Shown here piece by piece: positions 35,961 through 46,060 of a stretch of 64,000 nucleotides of DNA. Position numbers and translations under genes: made by a program. The stretch covers positions 2,728,001-2,792,000 of the forward strand of contig NZ_CP121111.1 of assembly GCF_029625335.1 (NCBI RefSeq). Direction: 5' to 3'. The first letter of the stretch is position 1. Every line of letters begins with the position of its first letter. The notes beneath the pieces were generated by a model. That model ran no database searches and was not told the DNA's origin. It saw only the letters and a list, made by a program, of their open reading frames with translations. This stretch comes from Flavobacterium nitratireducens. Lineage in GTDB: Bacteria; Bacteroidota; Bacteroidia; Flavobacteriales; Flavobacteriaceae.

Positions 35961-38732
35961 ATGAACATTTATAGCGATTACATCAAGGAGATCGAAGAAA
36001 GAAAAATTCAGGGACTTCACCCAAAGCCAATTGATGATGCTCAATTGTTAAGCGAAATCATTGCGCAAATTAAAGATTTAGATAACGAAAACAGAGAAGA
36101 TTCTCTTCAATTTTTTATTTACAACACTTTGCCGGGTACAACAAGTGCAGCTGGTGAAAAGGCTAAGTTTTTAAAAGAGATTATTTTAGGTGAATCTGTA
36201 GTGAAAGAAATCACTCCAACATTTGCATTTGAGTTGTTATCTCACATGAAGGGTGGGGCTTCAATCAAAGTTTTACTTGATTTAGCCTTGGGTAATGATG
36301 CCGCTATCGCTCAACAAGCCGCAGATGTTCTTAAAACGCAAGTGTATCTTTATGATGCAGATACTAGCCGTTTAAAAGAAGCTTTTGAAAATGGTAATGC
36401 TATCGCAAAAGAAATTATCGAAAGTTATGCTAAAGCTGAGTTCTTTACTAAACTTCCAGATGTTGCAGAAGAAATTAAAGTGGTTACTTTTATCGCAGGT
36501 GAAGGAGATATCTCAACGGATTTACTTTCTCCAGGAAACCAAGCACACTCTCGTTCTGACCGTGAATTACACGGAAAATGTATGATTAGTGCTGAAGCTC
36601 AAGAAGAAATCAAAGCTTTACAAGCCCAGCATCCTGATAAATCAGTAATGTTAATTGCTGAAAAAGGAACAATGGGAGTTGGTTCTTCTCGTATGTCAGG
36701 TGTAAATAACGTTGCTCTTTGGACAGGTAAACAAGCTAGTCCTTATATTCCATTCGTTAACTTTGCTCCAATTGTAGGAGGTACTAATGGTATTTCTCCA
36801 ATTTTCTTAACTACGGTTGATGTAACTGGAGGTATTGGAATTGACCTTAAAAACTGGGTTAAAAAAACAGATGCTAACGGTGAAATTGTACGTGATGCTA
36901 ATGGAGAGCCAGTATTAGAGCAAAAATATTCTGTTGCTACAGGTACTGTTTTAACAATCAATACAAAAACTAAAAAATTATATAATGGAGACCAAGAGTT
37001 GATTGATATTTCAAGATCATTCACTCCTCAAAAAATGGAATTCATTAAAGCGGGTGGATCTTACGCGATTGTATTTGGTAAAAAATTACAAACTTTCGCT
37101 GCTAAAACATTAGGAGTTGAAGCTCTTGCTGTATTTGCTCCATCAAAAGAAATTTCACATGAAGGACAAGGTCTTACTGCTGTTGAGAAAATCTTCAACA
37201 GAAATGCGGTAGGAACAACTCCAGGAAAAGTATTGCATGCTGGTTCTGACGTTCGTGTAGAAGTAAACATAGTTGGTTCTCAAGATACAACAGGTTTGAT
37301 GACTGCTCAAGAGCTAGAATCTATGGCTGCTACAGTAATTTCTCCAATCGTTGATGGTGCTTACCAATCAGGATGTCACACTGCTTCAGTTTGGGATAAA
37401 AAAGCACAAGCTAACATTCCTAAATTGATGAAATTTATGAATGATTTCGGTTTGATTACTGCTCGTGACCCTAAAGGAGTGTATCATGCAATGACTGACG
37501 TTATCCACAAAGTACTTAATGATATTACTATTGATGAGTGGGCGATAATCATTGGTGGAGACTCTCACACTCGTATGTCAAAAGGGGTTGCTTTTGGTGC
37601 TGACTCAGGAACTGTTGCTTTAGCTTTAGCTACTGGTGAGGCTTCTATGCCAATTCCAGAGTCTGTAAAAGTAACTTTCAAAGGAGAAATGAAATCATAC
37701 ATGGATTTCCGTGATGTGGTTCACGCTACACAAGCGCAAATGTTGAAACAATTTGGTGGAGAGAATGTATTCCAAGGTAGAATTATCGAGGTTCACATAG
37801 GAACACTTACTGCTGACCAAGCGTTTACATTTACAGATTGGACTGCTGAAATGAAAGCTAAAGCTTCTATCTGTATTTCTGAAGATGAGACATTAATCGA
37901 ATCGTTAGAAATTGCTAAAGGTAGAATCCAAATCATGATTGATAAAGGTATGGATAATGCTAAGCAAGTATTGAAAGGTTTAATTGCTAAAGCTGATAAG
38001 AGAATTGCAGAGATTAGATCTGGTGAAAAACCAGCTTTAACTCCGGATGCAAATGCTAAATATTATGCAGAAGTGGTAGTTGATCTTGATGTTATTGCTG
38101 AGCCAATGATTGCTGATCCAGATGTAAATAACGCTGACGTTTCTAAACGTTATACGCACGATACAATCAGACCTCTTTCTTACTATGGTGGTGAGAAAAA
38201 AGTAGATCTTGGATTTATTGGTTCTTGTATGGTTCACAAAGGAGATATGAAAATCCTAGCTCAAATGCTTAAAAATATCGAAGCTCAAAATGGTAAAGTA
38301 GAATTCCAAGCACCTCTTGTAGTGGCTCCTCCTACTTATAACATTGTTGATGAATTGAAAGCCGAAGGTGACTGGGAAGTATTGCAAAAATATTCAGGTT
38401 TTGAATTCGATGATAATGCACCAAAAGGAGCTGCTCGTACTGAATATGAAAAAATGTTATACTTAGAGCGTCCAGGTTGTAACCTTTGTATGGGTAACCA
38501 AGAGAAAGCTTCTAAGGGAGATACTGTTATGGCAACATCAACTCGTTTATTCCAAGGAAGGGTAGTTGAGGATTCAGCGGAGAAAAAAGGAGAATCATTA
38601 CTTTCTTCAACTCCAGTTGTAGTGTTATCAACCATTTTAGGTAGAACGCCAAATATTGAAGAATATACAGCCGCTGTTAAAGGTATTAACTTAACTAAGT
38701 TTGCTCCTTCTCACAAATTACTAGTGAAATAA
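35961..38732 (+). CDS. acnB: Bifunctional aconitate hydratase 2/2-methylisocitrate dehydratase (AcnB)
   Basis: [4Fe-4S] enzyme interconverting citrate and isocitrate in the TCA cycle, and able to act on 2-methylcitrate in the propionate pathway. The 923-residue protein starts with the HEAT-like AcnB domain (MNIYSDYIKEIEERK) followed by a swivel domain and the catalytic domains. Cluster-binding cysteines are in SGCHTASVWDKKA (near residue 475) and CNLCMGNQEKAS (near residue 830). This layout is AcnB, unlike the second aconitase downstream. It is followed by a strong terminator. With the mutase genes further on, it may help dispose of propionyl-CoA. Confidence 0.97.
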   Translation: MNIYSDYIKEIEERKIQGLHPKPIDDAQLLSEIIAQIKDLDNENREDSLQFFIYNTLPGTTSAAGEKAKFLKEIILGESVVKEITPTFAFELLSHMKGGASIKVLLDLALGNDAAIAQQAADVLKTQVYLYDADTSRLKEAFENGNAIAKEIIESYAKAEFFTKLPDVAEEIKVVTFIAGEGDISTDLLSPGNQAHSRSDRELHGKCMISAEAQEEIKALQAQHPDKSVMLIAEKGTMGVGSSRMSGVNNVALWTGKQASPYIPFVNFAPIVGGTNGISPIFLTTVDVTGGIGIDLKNWVKKTDANGEIVRDANGEPVLEQKYSVATGTVLTINTKTKKLYNGDQELIDISRSFTPQKMEFIKAGGSYAIVFGKKLQTFAAKTLGVEALAVFAPSKEISHEGQGLTAVEKIFNRNAVGTTPGKVLHAGSDVRVEVNIVGSQDTTGLMTAQELESMAATVISPIVDGAYQSGCHTASVWDKKAQANIPKLMKFMNDFGLITARDPKGVYHAMTDVIHKVLNDITIDEWAIIIGGDSHTRMSKGVAFGADSGTVALALATGEASMPIPESVKVTFKGEMKSYMDFRDVVHATQAQMLKQFGGENVFQGRIIEVHIGTLTADQAFTFTDWTAEMKAKASICISEDETLIESLEIAKGRIQIMIDKGMDNAKQVLKGLIAKADKRIAEIRSGEKPALTPDANAKYYAEVVVDLDVIAEPMIADPDVNNADVSKRYTHDTIRPLSYYGGEKKVDLGFIGSCMVHKGDMKILAQMLKNIEAQNGKVEFQAPLVVAPPTYNIVDELKAEGDWEVLQKYSGFEFDDNAPKGAARTEYEKMLYLERPGCNLCMGNQEKASKGDTVMATSTRLFQGRVVEDSAEKKGESLLSSTPVVVLSTILGRTPNIEEYTAAVKGINLTKFAPSHKLLVK

Positions 38733-38756
38733 TCATAAGATTAGTTAAATAAATTA

Positions 38757-38789
38757 AAAGCCTAAGTTAATTGACTTAGGCTTTTTTTA
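38757..38789 (+). terminator. Terminator after acnB
   Basis: AAAAGCCTAAGT pairs perfectly with ACTTAGGCTTTT around TAATTG, followed by further T. It separates acnB from the second aconitase. Confidence 0.88.
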
Positions 38790-38845
38790 TTGCTTCACTA
38801 TTTTTTTGTAACTTGTGGTGTAATACAATTTTAAATATAGAACGT

Positions 38846-41108
38846 ATGGCTTTTGATATTGAAATGATTAAAAAAGTGTACGCAAACATGGCTTCTCGTG
38901 TTGATGCAGCACGAGACATTGTTGGTCGTCCACTTACCCTAACAGAGAAAATTTTGTATAGTCACCTTTGGGATGGAGTTCCTAAAGAAGCTTATAAGCG
39001 TGGAGTTGATTATGTTGATTTTGCTCCTGATAGAGTGGCATGTCAAGATGCAACAGCACAAATGGCCTTGTTGCAATTTATGCACGCAGGAAAGAAAACC
39101 GTGGCTGTGCCAACCACAGTGCATTGTGATCACTTAATCTTAGCTAAAAATGGTGCTAAATCTGATTTAGAGATGGCCAATAAACAATCGAAGGAAGTAT
39201 TTGATTTCTTGTCATCGGTTTCTAATAAATATGGTATAGGTTTCTGGAAACCGGGTTCAGGGATTATTCATCAGATTGTTTTGGAAAATTATGCTTTTCC
39301 AGGAGGGATGATGATTGGAACTGATTCTCATACAGTAAATGCTGGTGGATTAGGGATGCTTGCTATTGGTGTTGGTGGAGCTGATGCAGTGGACGTAATG
39401 TCAGGAATGTCATGGGAATTGAAATTTCCTAAATTAATCGGAGTAAAATTAACTGGGAAATTGTCTGGTTGGACAGCGCCTAAAGATGTGATTTTAAAAG
39501 TAGCAGATATTCTTACTGTAAAAGGAGGAACTGGAGCGGTAGTGGAATATTTTGGAGAAGGAGCAACTAATATGTCTTGTACAGGTAAGGGAACTATATG
39601 TAATATGGGTGCTGAAATTGGAGCGACAACATCAACTTTTGGGTATGATGATTCAATGAGAAGGTATTTATCGGCTACAGGTCGTCAAGATGTGGTGGAT
39701 GCAGCAGATACGGTAGCATCTTATTTAACAGGAGATCCAGAGGTGTATGAAAACCCTTCTGACTATTTTGATCAGTTAATCGAAATTAATTTATCAGAGT
39801 TAGAACCTCACATAAATGGTCCTTTTACGCCAGATAGAGGTACTCCAGTTTTAAAAATGAAAGAAGAGGCAAAAGCAAATGGTTGGCCAATAAAAGTGGA
39901 ATGGGGATTAATTGGTTCCTGTACCAATTCCTCTTATGAAGATATGTCTCGTGCAGCCTCGATTGTTAGGCAGGCTGTGGAACATGGAATTACTCCAAAA
40001 GCGGAGTTTGGTATTAATCCAGGTTCGGAACAAATTCGATATACAATTGAAAGAGATGGTATTATTGCCGATTTTGAGAAAATGGGAACTAAAGTATTTA
40101 CAAATGCTTGCGGGCCTTGTATAGGGCAATGGGATAGAGCAGGAGCCGATAAAGGTGAGAAGAATACAATAGTGCACTCTTTTAATCGTAATTTTTCTAA
40201 AAGAGCCGACGGTAATCCTAATACACATGCCTTTGTAACTTCACCTGAAATGGTGGCTGCACTAGCAATTTCAGGTAGATTGGATTTTAATCCAATAACA
40301 GATACGTTGTTGAATGACAATGGAGAAGAAGTCAAATTGATAGCACCAACAGGGGATGAATTGCCTAATCGAGGTTTTGACGTTGAAGATGCTGGTTTTC
40401 AACCTCCTGCTGAAGATGGTTCATCTGTTCAAATTGTAGTAGATCCATCATCTGATCGATTGCAATTATTAGCTCCTTTTGAACCTTGGGATAAAAAGAA
40501 TATTACAGGAGCTAAATTATTGATTAAGGCTTATGGAAAATGTACTACCGATCATATTTCGATGGCGGGACCTTGGTTGCGTTTTCGTGGTCACTTGGAT
40601 AATATTTCCAATAATATGTTGATTGGAGCTGTAAATGCTTTTAATCAAAAGACCAATTCAGTGAAAAATCAATTGACAGGAGAATATGATGCAGTTCCTG
40701 CAGTAGCTAGAGCATACAAAGCAGCGGCAGTTCCTTCGATTGTTGTTGGTGATCAAAACTATGGCGAAGGTTCTTCGCGTGAACATGCGGCTATGGAACC
40801 TCGTTCTCTTAGGTGTGAAAGCAGTATTGGTGAAATCATTTGCTCGTATTCATGAAACGAATCTCAAGAAACAAGGAATGCTGGCGCTTACATTTGCTAA
40901 TGAAGCCGATTATAATAAAATTCAGGAAGATGACACAATTAACTTCCTTGATTTAGTGGATTTTGCTCCAGGGAAACCAATTACATTAGAGTTTGTGCAT
41001 ACAGATGGATCAAAAGATATAATTTTAGCAAATCATACATATAATGAAAGTCAGATTGGTTGGTTTGTTGCGGGTTCTGCATTAAATTTAATTGCTGCCG
41101 AAGCATAA
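38846..41108 (+). pseudogene. Aconitate hydratase (mitochondrial-type) with one frameshift
   Basis: The N-terminal two thirds (to 40855) match the aconitase family of the mitochondrial type: [13 protein letters not shown], cluster cysteines in [14 protein letters not shown] and ACGPCIGQW, and a swivel domain starting [12 protein letters not shown]. The frame breaks at 40804-40811, after EHAAMEPR. The remaining C-terminus lies in another frame ([20 protein letters not shown] to LNLIAAEA). Removing one base, for example C at 40806, joins them as EPRFLGVKAV and gives a 753-residue protein. The site is not a homopolymer, so sequencing error is less obvious than in the other cases. The intact AcnB gene next door could cover the loss. 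ATG 38846 was chosen over an earlier start at 38813. Confidence 0.85.
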
Positions 41109-41124
41109 TTTATCTTTTTGCTTA

Positions 41125-41162
41125 AAAAATTGCGTTCTGTTTAAACAGAACGCAATTTTTTT
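41125..41162 (+). terminator. Terminator after the second aconitase
   Basis: A perfect 18-bp stem without loop (AAAAATTGCGTTCTGTTT and its complement) followed by T7, centred between 41142 and 41143. Confidence 0.9.
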
Positions 41163-41327
41163 ATATTTCTGCAAAAAATGAACTTAAAGTGTTGTGAAAG
41201 TTGGTTTTATTGTATTAAAATGTTAAATTCGCTTTTGTCTACTTTTCGTGCTAGAAAATGGGATCGTTTTGTTTTTATTCTTCAAGGTCTTGATTAATTA
41301 AGGACTGTGTTAATTTAAAAAAGTTTT

Positions 41328-42851
41328 ATGAGGTTTAAGTTTTGGATTGTGTTATTGGTTCTATTTAGTATGTTTAATGTTTTTTCTCAGGAAAAATTCA
41401 TTCAACATATAGTTGCTAAAGGAGAGAATATATCCAAAATAGCAGAACATTATAAAATAAAAGCAACAGCCATTTATGAACTAAATCCAGATGCAAAAAA
41501 GGGAATTAAATTCAAAGATGTATTGTTGATACCAGTTTCGACTACTTCTCAAAAAAATCAAAAAAACATTTCAAAAACCAATGAGTCTGTCGTTGCAGAG
41601 GCTAAACAAGGACAGCATCAAGTGCTAGCCAAAGAAACCGTTTATGGAATAGCAAAACAATATGGAGTAAAAGTTGCCGATTTGTATACTATAAATCCAT
41701 CTTTAGAAAATAAAGCTTTAAAGGTAGGCGATGTTATTAATGTTCCAATACTAGAAACCAAAACAGAAGTTTTGGAAAAGCCTAAAAATGAAATCGTAAA
41801 GTCAGCCGTAGATGTCGCAGATAAACCAGAAGTTAAGTTAGAAGCTAATTTGGATTCTAAGAATATTACGTCTGAAGTTACCGCTGATAGAAAAGATATT
41901 CAGAAATTAGAACAAATAAGTTCCAATGGAAATATAGTTAGAGAAGTTTTAGCCAAAGAAACATTGTATGGAATAGCAAAGCAATATGGTGTTACTGTTG
42001 CTGATATTGAAAAAGCCAATCCTATACTAGCCGTTCAAGCTTTACGTGTTGGACAGAGTATCGTTATACCTACAGCCAAAGCAGCTCTAACTCAAGAATC
42101 ACAAATTGAGGCTAATACACACATCAAAAAAGACGAATTGCCACAATCAAATGTAAAGGGTGCTACTGTAGTTGAGTCAAAAATTAATGTTCCAGATAAC
42201 ACTACCGAAACAGATTCTGAAGTAGAAGTTGTTCATGAGGTTCTAGCTAAAGAAACTAAATATGGTATTGCCAAAGCCTTTGGTTTGACGGTGAAAGAAT
42301 TAGAAAAACAAAATCCTAAGATTGTTAATAGGTTATTAGTTGGGGAGAAGTTAACGATTCGTACCGCCAAATCGAATGTTAAAACACCTGCTAAATTTGA
42401 TTTTAAAGACGATACATTCGAGGGAGACGAAGGTTTGAGTTTTAATGTGAAATCCTATAAAGGGGGTGATTTAATTGATCAATTGATATGTACAGCCTCT
42501 GAAAATATTGGTGTTCGTTATAGACCGGGAGGAACTTCAAAAGACGGTTTTGATTGTTCTGGTTTGATGTATTCAACCTTTGGTTTGTTTGATATTCAAT
42601 TGCCAAGATCTTCTTTTGAACAAGCACAGTATGGTACAAAAATAAATACACAAGATGTAAAAAAAGGAGATTTAATTTTCTTTAGGACGAATGGCAGGAG
42701 ACAAATTAACCATGTAGGAATGGTGGTTGAGGTTGCAGATGATGGGGAAATTAAATTTATTCATGCTTCTACTAGTAGTGGGGTTATTATTTCTTCTCTA
42801 AAAGAGGAATATTACAGTAAGAGAGTTACTCAAATAAATCGAGTACTATAA
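41328..42851 (+). CDS. LysM-repeat NlpC/P60 peptidoglycan hydrolase
   Basis: A 507-residue secreted cell-wall enzyme. The signal peptide ends near residue 20 (NVFSQ). Four LysM peptidoglycan-binding repeats occur at about residues 26-70, 97-141, 204-249 and 302-346, the last three sharing VLAKETxYGIAK and so probably duplicated recently. The C-terminal NlpC/P60 (C40) domain has the catalytic Cys410 in DGFDCSG and His462 in NHVGMVV, with a third polar residue expected near His479. It should cut stem peptides of peptidoglycan. Upstream is a 220-bp gap after the aconitase; the -7 element is not clear. Confidence 0.94.
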   Translation: MRFKFWIVLLVLFSMFNVFSQEKFIQHIVAKGENISKIAEHYKIKATAIYELNPDAKKGIKFKDVLLIPVSTTSQKNQKNISKTNESVVAEAKQGQHQVLAKETVYGIAKQYGVKVADLYTINPSLENKALKVGDVINVPILETKTEVLEKPKNEIVKSAVDVADKPEVKLEANLDSKNITSEVTADRKDIQKLEQISSNGNIVREVLAKETLYGIAKQYGVTVADIEKANPILAVQALRVGQSIVIPTAKAALTQESQIEANTHIKKDELPQSNVKGATVVESKINVPDNTTETDSEVEVVHEVLAKETKYGIAKAFGLTVKELEKQNPKIVNRLLVGEKLTIRTAKSNVKTPAKFDFKDDTFEGDEGLSFNVKSYKGGDLIDQLICTASENIGVRYRPGGTSKDGFDCSGLMYSTFGLFDIQLPRSSFEQAQYGTKINTQDVKKGDLIFFRTNGRRQINHVGMVVEVADDGEIKFIHASTSSGVIISSLKEEYYSKRVTQINRVL

Positions 42852-43099
42852 GTAGTATTCGATTTTGAAAAAAATAGTATAATTGGCGCTTTTCATTAAG
42901 CGTTTTTTTTGTTCCAAATTTTCCGGCTGATAAAAAATATATTGGAATTAAAAGGGATATCTTGCTGTTTAGCGAAACGATTTTATTCTTATCCGAAGTT
43001 AATAGAAACAGTCTTTTTTTAAAAAAATCTTTTGTAGTAGTTGATTTTTTATTGTTAAAAGGTTTCTAATCATTAGGTTGTTTGATATTGAATATATAA
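42852..43099. other. Gap downstream of the LysM gene
   Basis: Contains a short hairpin (CGCTT/AAGCG near 42887-42902) with eight T, a likely terminator for the LysM gene, then about 190 bases of AT-rich sequence with no open frame or other signal I can support. Confidence 0.5.
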
Positions 43100-43128
43100 A
43101 AAAAACCAGTGAATAAATCCACTGGTTT
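43100..43128 (-). terminator. Terminator of the HtrA gene
   Basis: On the minus strand AAACCAGTG pairs perfectly with CACTGGTTT around an 8-nt loop, followed by a T-run. It lies 44 bases after the HtrA stop codon. Confidence 0.85.
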
Positions 43129-43171
43129 AAATAATTAAATGTTGTTTTAATTTTTAATTTGGTTGATTTAT

Positions 43172-44572
43172 TTAAATAATAAATCGAATAATTTCTCCAT
43201 TTTTGCTAAGCATTTCAATTCTAACGCTTTGATTTTCATTTTTGTTGTTTAAAAGTTTTGAAGCACTTTCAATATCTTTAATTTTTACATTGTCAATACT
43301 TAAGATGATATTTCCTAAAAATTCATCTGCATATTGATTTAAGTTTTCATTGTTTATGGATTTAATTTTTACACCATAATCAACGCGGAATTTCTTTTTG
43401 TCTTCAGAAGACATATTTTCTAATTCGATTCCTTTGAATTCAGCACTGAAAAATTCGTTTTTGCTTAATGTCACAGGAACTGTTTTTGTTGCATTATCTC
43501 TTATAATGACCACATTTACTTTGTCATTTGGACGTTTGGTATTAATGTAACCTGAAAGATCGGCAAATGAAGTGATGTTTTGATTGTCAATTTTTACGAT
43601 AACATCGCCTTTTTTCAAGCCAGCCTTATCAGCACCAGTATTTTTTCTAACATTATTGATATAGAAACCTTCTGTTTGTTTTACACCAAATTCTTTAGAA
43701 ACTTTAGAATTTAATTCGCCTCCTTCTACTCCTAAAATTCCACGTTGTACATTTCCATATTCCATGATGTCCTCAATTATTTTGCGTGCAATATTTGAAG
43801 GAACCGCAAAAGAATAACCTACATAAGATCCCGTCATCGAACTAATCATAGTGTTGATTCCAATTAAATCGCCACGTGTGTTCACTAGGGCACCACCACT
43901 ATTTCCTGGGTTTACAGCAGCATCGGTTTGTATGAACGATTGAATACCGTCATTACTTAAATTTCTGGCTTTAGCCGAAACAATACCAGCGGTTACCGTA
44001 GATGTAAGGTTGTATGGATTTCCTACCGCTAATACCCATTCACCTACTTTTACATCGTCTGAATTGGCAAAAGGCGTATAAGGTAATTTTTCATCGGCAT
44101 CAATTTTTAAAAGAGCTATGTCCATTTTAGAATCGGTACCAACAAGTTTCGCTTTATATGATTTTTTATTGTTCAGCGTAATTTCGATTTCTGAAGCGTC
44201 TTTAATTACGTGATTGTTGGTTACAATGTAACCATCTTCAGAAATGATAACTCCTGAACCTGTACCCACTTGTTCTTGAGATTGTCCTCCTCTGTAACCA
44301 AAGAAAAATTCCAACATAGGGTCGTTGATTTTTTGACGAGAAACATTTTTAACGTGTACGACTGTGTGAATGGTTTTATCAGCGGCTTCAGTAAAATCAA
44401 GTACTTCTGAGTTTAAACCAACTCTTTTTGTATAATTGTCCGAAGCAAGTGTTGTTAATGTTTTTCTGTTATTTGAAAAATAACCATTATCGTCAAAAAA
44501 TAATTTGTAAGCGCCTAAAGTAGTTGCTCCACTTAGCAAAGACACTAAAAATAAATTAGATATTTGTTTCAT
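43172..44572 (-). CDS. HtrA/DegQ-family serine endoprotease
   Basis: A 466-residue envelope protease. The N-terminus has a signal-anchor-like hydrophobic stretch (ISNLFLVSLLSGATTLG). The trypsin-like domain has the triad His121 (TNNHV), Asp151 (MDIALL) and Ser225 (NPGNSGGAL). Two PDZ domains follow from about residue 265, the second ending the protein. HtrA proteins degrade or refold misfolded periplasmic and outer-membrane proteins. It may rely on an upstream region without a clear TAnnTTTG element and is divergent from dapF. Whether it is DegP- or DegQ-like cannot be told here. Confidence 0.94.
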   Translation of the reverse strand: MKQISNLFLVSLLSGATTLGAYKLFFDDNGYFSNNRKTLTTLASDNYTKRVGLNSEVLDFTEAADKTIHTVVHVKNVSRQKINDPMLEFFFGYRGGQSQEQVGTGSGVIISEDGYIVTNNHVIKDASEIEITLNNKKSYKAKLVGTDSKMDIALLKIDADEKLPYTPFANSDDVKVGEWVLAVGNPYNLTSTVTAGIVSAKARNLSNDGIQSFIQTDAAVNPGNSGGALVNTRGDLIGINTMISSMTGSYVGYSFAVPSNIARKIIEDIMEYGNVQRGILGVEGGELNSKVSKEFGVKQTEGFYINNVRKNTGADKAGLKKGDVIVKIDNQNITSFADLSGYINTKRPNDKVNVVIIRDNATKTVPVTLSKNEFFSAEFKGIELENMSSEDKKKFRVDYGVKIKSINNENLNQYADEFLGNIILSIDNVKIKDIESASKLLNNKNENQSVRIEMLSKNGEIIRFII

Positions 44573-44680
44573 AATACAGATTGTTTTTTTGTTTTTGTAA
44601 AGTAAATTTAAAACGAAAAACGAATGTTAAAAAACACTTTAACGCTGTTTAACAATGATTAACATTTCATTAATAGTTCG

Positions 44681-44688
44681 TACTTTTG
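44681..44688 (+). promoter_or_regulatory. Putative -7 element of dapF
   Basis: TACTTTTG matches TAnnTTTG and lies 19 bases before the dapF ATG. No clear -33 TTG was found at the expected spacing. Confidence 0.55.
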
Positions 44689-44707
44689 TGAATCTTAACT
44701 TAATATA

Positions 44708-45490
44708 ATGCAATTACATTTTTACAAATACCAAGGTACAGGAAATGATTTCGTAATCATTGATAATCGTTCTGGATTTTTTCCAAAAGAAGATACAAAA
44801 TTAATTGAACGTTTGTGTGACAGGCGATTTGGAATTGGAGCTGATGGCTTGATGCTGCTTGAAAATGATCCTGAAACGGATTTTAAAATGGTTTATTATA
44901 ATTCTGATGGAAATCAAAGTACTATGTGTGGTAATGGGGGCAGATGTTTGGTGGCTTTTGCTAAACAAATTAATGTAATTGGTAATACCACTTCTTTTAA
45001 TGCTGTTGATGGTTTACATCACGCCTCAGTCAATGAAGATGGAATTGTTTCTTTACAAATGATTGATGTGGATGCGGTAAAAATTACTCCCGATTATAGT
45101 TTTTTAAATACAGGTTCGCCTCATCATGTTCAATTAGTGGATGATTTGAGAAATTTTAATGTAAAAGACAATGGAGCCGCCATTCGATATGGTGAATTGT
45201 ATGGTCAAGCAGGAAGTAATATCAATTTTGTAAAAAAAATAGATGATGCCACTTTTGCACTTCGTACCTATGAACGTGGAGTTGAAGATGAAACTTTAGC
45301 TTGTGGAACGGGTGCTACAGCAGCAGCTATTGCAATGTATGCAACGGGACAAACCAATTTAACAGCCATTAATATGGATGTCGAAGGAGGTAAATTATCA
45401 GTTTCTTTCAAAAAAGAAGGAGATAAATATGTAGATGTCTTCCTGAATGGTCCTGCAAAATTTGTTTTTGAGGGAACCATCGAAATATAA
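44708..45490 (+). CDS. dapF: Diaminopimelate epimerase
   Basis: Converts LL- to meso-diaminopimelate for peptidoglycan and lysine synthesis, 260 residues. The two catalytic cysteines are Cys74 (TMCGNGGRC) and Cys199 (LACGTGATA), both in conserved contexts. It starts a likely operon with an acetyltransferase 25 bases downstream, then mltG and a DUF2279 protein, which together are cell-wall functions. Confidence 0.96.
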   Translation: MQLHFYKYQGTGNDFVIIDNRSGFFPKEDTKLIERLCDRRFGIGADGLMLLENDPETDFKMVYYNSDGNQSTMCGNGGRCLVAFAKQINVIGNTTSFNAVDGLHHASVNEDGIVSLQMIDVDAVKITPDYSFLNTGSPHHVQLVDDLRNFNVKDNGAAIRYGELYGQAGSNINFVKKIDDATFALRTYERGVEDETLACGTGATAAAIAMYATGQTNLTAINMDVEGGKLSVSFKKEGDKYVDVFLNGPAKFVFEGTIEI

Positions 45491-45515
45491 TTACTGAAAA
45501 TACGACTCACTTCTC

Positions 45516-46049
45516 ATGGTAACACTAAAAGGAGATTCTATTTACTTAAGAGCGCTGGAGCCCGAAGATTTGGAATTTATCTACACTATAGAAAATGATG
45601 AAACTATTTGGGAAGTGAGCAATACGCAAACTCCTTATAGTCGTTTTTTAATTAGGCAATATCTTGAAAATGCGCATCAAGATATCTATGATGCCAAGCA
45701 ATTACGATTGGCCATTTGCAAAGATCAGGACTTTCCACCCATTGGATTAATTGATTTATTTGATTTTGATCCTAGAAACAATCGAGCGGGTGTTGGGATT
45801 TTAATTCATGATAAAGCCAATCGAAATGCTAGGATAGGATCAGAAGCGTTGGACTTGTTAATTCGCTATTCTTTCGTGCATTTAAATTTACATCAATTAT
45901 ATGCTAATATTAGTTTAAAAAACGACGCAAGTGTAGCACTTTTTACTAAATTTGGCTTCCAATATATAGGACTTAAAAAAGATTGGATTCTAATTAATGG
46001 AGAATATCAGGACGAAGCTATATATCAGTTAATCAATCAACAATTTTAA
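45516..46049 (+). CDS. GNAT-family N-acetyltransferase
   Basis: A 177-residue acetyl-CoA-dependent acetyltransferase of the RimJ/RimL-like group. The N-terminus has LRALEPEDLEFIYTIEND, the acetyl-CoA loop is near residues 105-112 (RNARIGSEAL), and the C-terminal half has HLNLHQLYANISLKNDASVALFTKFGF, typical for the family. Its substrate cannot be inferred. It lies between dapF and mltG and the spacing (25 and 11 bases) suggests co-transcription. Confidence 0.9.
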   Translation: MVTLKGDSIYLRALEPEDLEFIYTIENDETIWEVSNTQTPYSRFLIRQYLENAHQDIYDAKQLRLAICKDQDFPPIGLIDLFDFDPRNNRAGVGILIHDKANRNARIGSEALDLLIRYSFVHLNLHQLYANISLKNDASVALFTKFGFQYIGLKKDWILINGEYQDEAIYQLINQQF

Positions 46050-46060
46050 ATTTTTTAGCT

